Translations under genes and position numbers: made by a program
The notes under the pieces: model-generated
Databases searched by the model: none
Seen by the model: only the letters and a program-made list of their open reading frames with translations
What the model was told of the DNA's origin: nothing
Part shown: piece by piece, positions 60,460-64,000 of the stretch
How positions within the stretch are numbered: the stretch's first letter is position 1
Layout: the number at the start of each line of letters is the position of its first letter
Assembly (NCBI RefSeq): GCF_965638725.1
Contig: NC_134951.1
Coordinates: 28,527,746-28,591,745, forward strand
Origin: Aptenodytes patagonicus
Taxonomy: Eukaryota > Chordata > Aves > Sphenisciformes > Spheniscidae
Length of the DNA stretch: 64,000 bases
Direction: 5' to 3'

Positions 60460-61833
60460 ATGTTGGTTTCTCTGTTCTCGATATTGATTTGTATAATCTG
60501 CATCGCGCTCTTTTTCCTGCTGTACATGTTAAAGATTGGTGTTGGGTTTTGCAGTTTGCTGTGGTCTGCAGTGAATAGTAATGTCTCGCTTGTGAGGTTT
60601 GTTTTTAGAACATTGACCTTGACGTTTCTGTGGTATGTAAACTTCGCAATGAAGCCGTTACTGTACCATGGATACCATATCGTGGAGACAACTAGCAATT
60701 GCAGTAACTTTTCTGAGAGTTTTTTTACAGAGGAAATACAGAATGGCAGTGTCACTACCTTCTTCTATGATGTTTCCTCCTTCATTACAGTAATTTTTCA
60801 GTATTTTGAGCATCCTTGGGCAGTTAAGATACTTCTATTAATACTTCTTGGGAATATTGTTTCGGTTTTGTCTAAAGTTGGTAAGCAATTTAAGAATATC
60901 ATCCAGAGATCTGCCCCAAGGGTGAATAATTATGAGTGGCAGGGTGTGTGGGACAAGATGGGCAAGTACCTAGGCCAATGGGCACCCCCAGTGTTTTGGA
61001 ACTTCACCCCTGAGCAAGTGCAGAATCCTGAAAAGTTAGTAGAATATTTGGAAAAAGTATGCTGTCACCCTGGCAACTCTAGAGAGATGCAACTCATTGC
61101 AACGTGCTGGGGCCTGGCCCATGCCTACCGAGCCCTGTTCAACACTACTCAGTACCCTCAAAGGGAAGAGAAGGTCTCTGGCTCTGACAGTAAAACGACA
61201 CGCACTGCGGCCACTCAGACCCGGGCAACAGGCCGTGCAGCCACTCAAACCCGGGCAACACGCACTATGGCCACTCCAACCCCGGCGACAGGCTCTGCGG
61301 CCACTCAGACCCCGGCGACAGGCCCTGTGGCCACTCCAACCCCGGCGACAGGCCCTGCAGCCACTCCAACCCCGGCGACATGCACTGCGGCCACTCCAAC
61401 CCCGGCGACAGGCCCTGCGGCCACTCCAACCCCGGCGACATGCACTGCGGCCACTCCAACCCCGGCGACAGGCCCTGCGGCCACTCAGACCCCGGCGACA
61501 GGCCCTGCGGCCACTCCAACCCCGGCGACATGCACTGCGGCCACTCCAACCCCAGCAACAGGCCCTGCGGCCACTCAGACTCCGGTGACATGCACTTGCA
61601 CTGCGGCCACTCCAACCCCGGCGACATGCACTGCAGCCCTAGGGGCACGGGTACGTGAATTACAAGGGAAAACAATCACAGAAAGAGGTTCTTCCAGGAA
61701 AATTGCTGCTCCAGTTTCCAGCGGGCAGTTCCCCAGAGAGAGTAGAAGGGCTGATCTTACTCTTGATCTTAATAAAGAAACTTCTGACTCATACGTACAA
61801 GAAATGAGAAACGAGTACTGTGATGAGGATTAG
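60460..61833 (+). CDS. ERV copy 2 gag-like protein, capsid region deleted
   Basis: 457 codons from the ATG at 60460 to UAG at 61831-61833. The N-terminal part is collinear with copy 1: the same hydrophobic segments, both adjacent sequons in TTSNCSNFSE, and the YEWQGVWDKMGKYLGQW and CCHPGNSREM blocks. From about residue 246 it becomes a Thr/Ala/Pro-rich array of ten-residue units (type ATPTPATGPA) for roughly 145 residues. It then joins directly to the gag C-terminus (VRELQGKTITE to NEYCDED). The basic, Glu-rich and capsid-like regions of copy 1 (about 49330-50341) are missing. The frame stays open across the deletion. Such a protein could be membrane-anchored and mucin-like but should not assemble a capsid. 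Confidence 0.85.
   Translation: MLVSLFSILICIICIALFFLLYMLKIGVGFCSLLWSAVNSNVSLVRFVFRTLTLTFLWYVNFAMKPLLYHGYHIVETTSNCSNFSESFFTEEIQNGSVTTFFYDVSSFITVIFQYFEHPWAVKILLLILLGNIVSVLSKVGKQFKNIIQRSAPRVNNYEWQGVWDKMGKYLGQWAPPVFWNFTPEQVQNPEKLVEYLEKVCCHPGNSREMQLIATCWGLAHAYRALFNTTQYPQREEKVSGSDSKTTRTAATQTRATGRAATQTRATRTMATPTPATGSAATQTPATGPVATPTPATGPAATPTPATCTAATPTPATGPAATPTPATCTAATPTPATGPAATQTPATGPAATPTPATCTAATPTPATGPAATQTPVTCTCTAATPTPATCTAALGARVRELQGKTITERGSSRKIAAPVSSGQFPRESRRADLTLDLNKETSDSYVQEMRNEYCDED
61195..61635 (+). repeat. 30-bp minisatellite within gag
   Basis: About 14 tandem copies of a GC-rich 30-nt unit (GGCCCTGCGGCCACTCCAAC core), each encoding ten residues, with variant units (TGCACTGCGGCC) alternating in the middle and one 6-nt insertion near 61595. 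Copy 1 has only about two and a half units at 49258-49332. Confidence 0.93.
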
Positions 61834-61867
61834 AGGGGCCCTGCCTCCAGCCAGGGGGAGGAAAGGG
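61831..61867 (+). promoter_or_regulatory. Gag-pol UAG junction with GC-rich downstream fold, copy 2
   Basis: TAG at 61831-61833 is followed by the pol frame in register. CCTCC (61844-61848) can pair with GGAGG (61857-61861), as in copy 1. The local sequence is almost unchanged between copies. Confidence 0.5.
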
Positions 61868-64000
61868 ACAGCCGGGTTTACTGGACTGTGTGGATTCGGT
61901 GGCCTGGCACATCAGACCCACAGAAGTATAAGGCTCTGGTAGACACCGGTGCACAGTGTACCCTAATGCCATCAAGATATATAGGAACAGAACCCATCTA
62001 TATTTCTGGGGTGACGGGGGGATCCCAACAGCTATCTGTATTGGAAGCCGAAGTGAGTCTAACTGGGAATGGGTGGCAGAAGCACCCCATTGTGACTGGC
62101 CCAGATGCTCCGTGCATCCTTGGCATAGACTACCTCAGGAGAGGGTATTTCAAGGACCCAAAAGGGTACAGGTGGGCTTTTGGTATAGCTGCCTTGGAGA
62201 CGGAGGAGATTAAACAGCTGTCCACCTTGCCTGGTCTCTCGGAGGACCCTTCTGTTGTGGGGTTGCTGAAGGTCGAAGACCAACAAGTGCCAATCGCTAC
62301 CACCACAGTGCACCGGCGGCAATATCGCACCAACCGAGACTCCCTGATTCCCATTCATGAGCTGATTCGTCGACTGGAGAGCCAAGGAGTGATCAGCAAG
62401 ACCCACTCACCCTTTAACAGTCCCATATGGCCAGTGCGGAAGTCTAATGGAGAGTGGAGACTAACAGTAGACTATCGTGGCCTAAATGAAGTCACGCCAC
62501 CGCTGAGTGCTGCTGTGCCAGACATGCTAGAACTTCAATATGAATTGGAATCAAAGGCAGCCAAGTGGTATGCCACAATTGATATTGCTAATGCATTTTT
62601 CTCAATCCCTTTGGCAGCAGAGTGCAGGCCACAGTTTGCTTTCACTTGGAGGGGCGTTCAGTACACCTGGAACCGACTGCCCCAGGGGTGGAAACACAGC
62701 CCTACCATTTGCCATGGACTGATCCAGACTGCATTAGAACAGGGTGGAGCTCCAGAACACCTGCAATACATTGATGATATCATCGTGTGGGGCAACACAG
62801 CAGAAGAAGTTTTTGAAAAAGGGAAGGAAATAGTCCAAATCCTGCTGAAGGCCGGTTTTGCCATAAAACAAAGTAAGGTCAAGGGACCTGCACAGGAGAT
62901 CCAGTTTTTAGGAATAAAATGGCAAGATGGACGTCGTCAGATCCCAATAGATGTGATCAACAAAATAACAGCCATGTCTCCACCAACTAGCAAAAAAGAA
63001 ACACAAGCTTTCTTAGGCGTGGTGGGTTTTTGGAGAATGCACATTCCAAATTACAGTCTGATTGTAAACCCTCTCTATCAAGTGACCCGGAAGAAGAACG
63101 ATTTCAAATGGGGCCCTGAGCAACGACAAGCTTTTGAACAAATTAAACGGGAGATAGTTCATGCAGTAGCCCTGGGGCCAGTCCGGGCAGGGCAAGATGT
63201 AAAAAATGTGCTCTATACCGCAGCCGGGGAGAATGGCCCTACCTGGAGCCTCTGGCAGAAAGCACCAGGGGAGACTCGAGGTCGACCCCTAGGGTTTTGG
63301 AGTCGGGGATACAGAGGATCCGAGGCCCGCTATACTCCAACTGAAAAAGAGATATTAGCAGCATATGAAGGGGTTCGAGCTGCTTCAGAAGTGATCGGCA
63401 CTGAAGCACAGCTCCTCCTGGCACCCCGACTGCCGGTGCTGGGCTGGATGTTCAGAGGGAGGGTCCCCTGTACACATCATGCAACTGATGCTACATGGAG
63501 TAAGTGGGTCGCACTAATCACACAACGGGCTCGAATAGGAAACCCCAGTCGCCCAGGAATTCTGGAAGTGATCATGGATTGGCCAGAGGGCAAAGATTTT
63601 GGAATATTGCCAGAGGAGGAGGTAACGCGTGCTGAAGAGGCCCCAATGTATAATGAACTACCAGAAAATGAGAAGCAATATGCCCTGTTCACTGATGGGT
63701 CCTGTCGTCTTGTGGGAAAACATCGGAGGTGGAAAGCTGCTGTATGGAGCCCTATGCGACAAGTTGTAGAAACGGCTGAAGGAGAAGGTGAATCAAGCCA
63801 ATTTGCAGAAGTAAAGGCCATCCAGCTGGCTTTAGACATTGCTGATCGAGAAAAGTGGCCAGTGCTCTATCTCTATACTGACTCATGGATGGTGGCAAAT
63901 GCCCTGTGGGGGTGGTTGCAGCAATGGAAGCAGAGCAGCTGGCAGCGCAGAGGCAAACCCATCTGGGCTGCCGCATTGTGGCAAGATATTGCTGCCCGGG
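61834..64000 (+). CDS. ERV copy 2 protease-RT-RNase H, open to window edge
   Basis: No stop was found over 722 codons in the frame that follows the gag UAG. Counting from 61834, the protease active site LVDTGA has its Asp at residue 37, the RT box YIDD starts at 312 and the RNase H start FTDGS at 619. The three positions are in register, so there is no net frameshift. RT also shows DIANAFFSIPL and LPQGWKHSP. RNase H shows AEVKAIQLALD and YTDSWMVANAL. The connection region (FWRMHIPNYS, VTRKK, WGPEQ, RPLGFWS) is typical of ERVL. The protein would be made as a Gag-Pol fusion by UAG read-through. The polymerase looks preserved although this copy's gag is deleted. Confidence 0.88.

Larger units (their letters stand above)
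59818..64000 (+). mobile_element. ERVL-type provirus, copy 2 (continues past window)
   Basis: Order: 5' LTR (59818-60357), PBS (60366-60383), shortened gag (60460-61833), UAG, then pro-RT-RNase H in the same frame, open to the window end. Compared with copy 1, about 1 kb encoding the capsid-like part of gag is absent and a 30-bp repeat array stands in its place, in frame. Pol is cleaner than in copy 1. Sense orientation in TINAG intron 4. Integrase, any env or dUTPase, and the 3' LTR would lie beyond the window. Confidence 0.93.

Noticed and set aside
61195..61640. Regular repeat array that could suggest CRISPR or satellite DNA
   Set aside because: Units are contiguous 30-mers without spacers and are translated as part of gag, so this is a coding minisatellite.
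61265..61675. Minus-strand 136-codon open frame of repeated decapeptides
   Set aside because: Direct result of the 30-bp repeat having no stops on either strand.

Overview
This is nuclear DNA from a bird. The evidence is vertebrate intron/exon structure, several CR1 retrotransposons ending in the avian (ATTCTATG)n tail, and a family of ERVL-type endogenous retroviruses with near-identical LTRs. No bacterial or organellar features are present. The species cannot be fixed from the sequence.

Two host genes lie on the + strand in the order known for the vertebrate MLIP-TINAG neighbourhood. The 3' part of MLIP (muscular LMNA-interacting protein) occupies about 1-36,500, with exons at 8296-8421, 11335-11373 (39-nt microexon), 13417-13605, 28053-28106/28118 and probably 36235-36261. 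All the internal exons are in phase 0 and have lengths divisible by three. TINAG (tubulointerstitial nephritis antigen) starts at 45544. Exon 1 carries a signal peptide and a Cys-rich somatomedin-B-like module. Exons 2-4 are at 55135-55198, 56206-56295 and 57900-58014, and splice phases agree at every junction. The window ends inside TINAG intron 4.

Mobile DNA fills much of the rest. There is a young, 5'-truncated CR1 with an open endonuclease/RT frame (3780-6243), CR1 fragments at 18075-18558, 19930-20555 and 44055-44443, and older CR1 wrecks at 34886-35880 and 36720-37990. Two older minus-strand solo LTRs lie at 35-584 and 39611-40207, and a young plus-strand solo LTR at 41945-42508. The latter two have perfect 5-bp target duplications and the first an imperfect one. 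Two internal-sequence-bearing ERVs of the young family sit in TINAG introns, both in the sense orientation: copy 1 (47861 to about 52709, in intron 1, damaged and 3' truncated) and copy 2 (59818 to the window edge, in intron 4, with pro-RT-RNase H open to the end of the window).

The ERV family is the most unusual content. Its pol resembles ERVL (class III), its primer-binding site matches tRNA-Lys1,2, its Gag starts with several membrane-spanning segments, and gag and pol share one frame separated by a single UAG in both copies. In copy 2 the capsid-like part of gag is missing and a 30-bp minisatellite is expanded in its place. The remaining introns and intergenic DNA are AT-rich, and I recognise nothing in them beyond short simple repeats.
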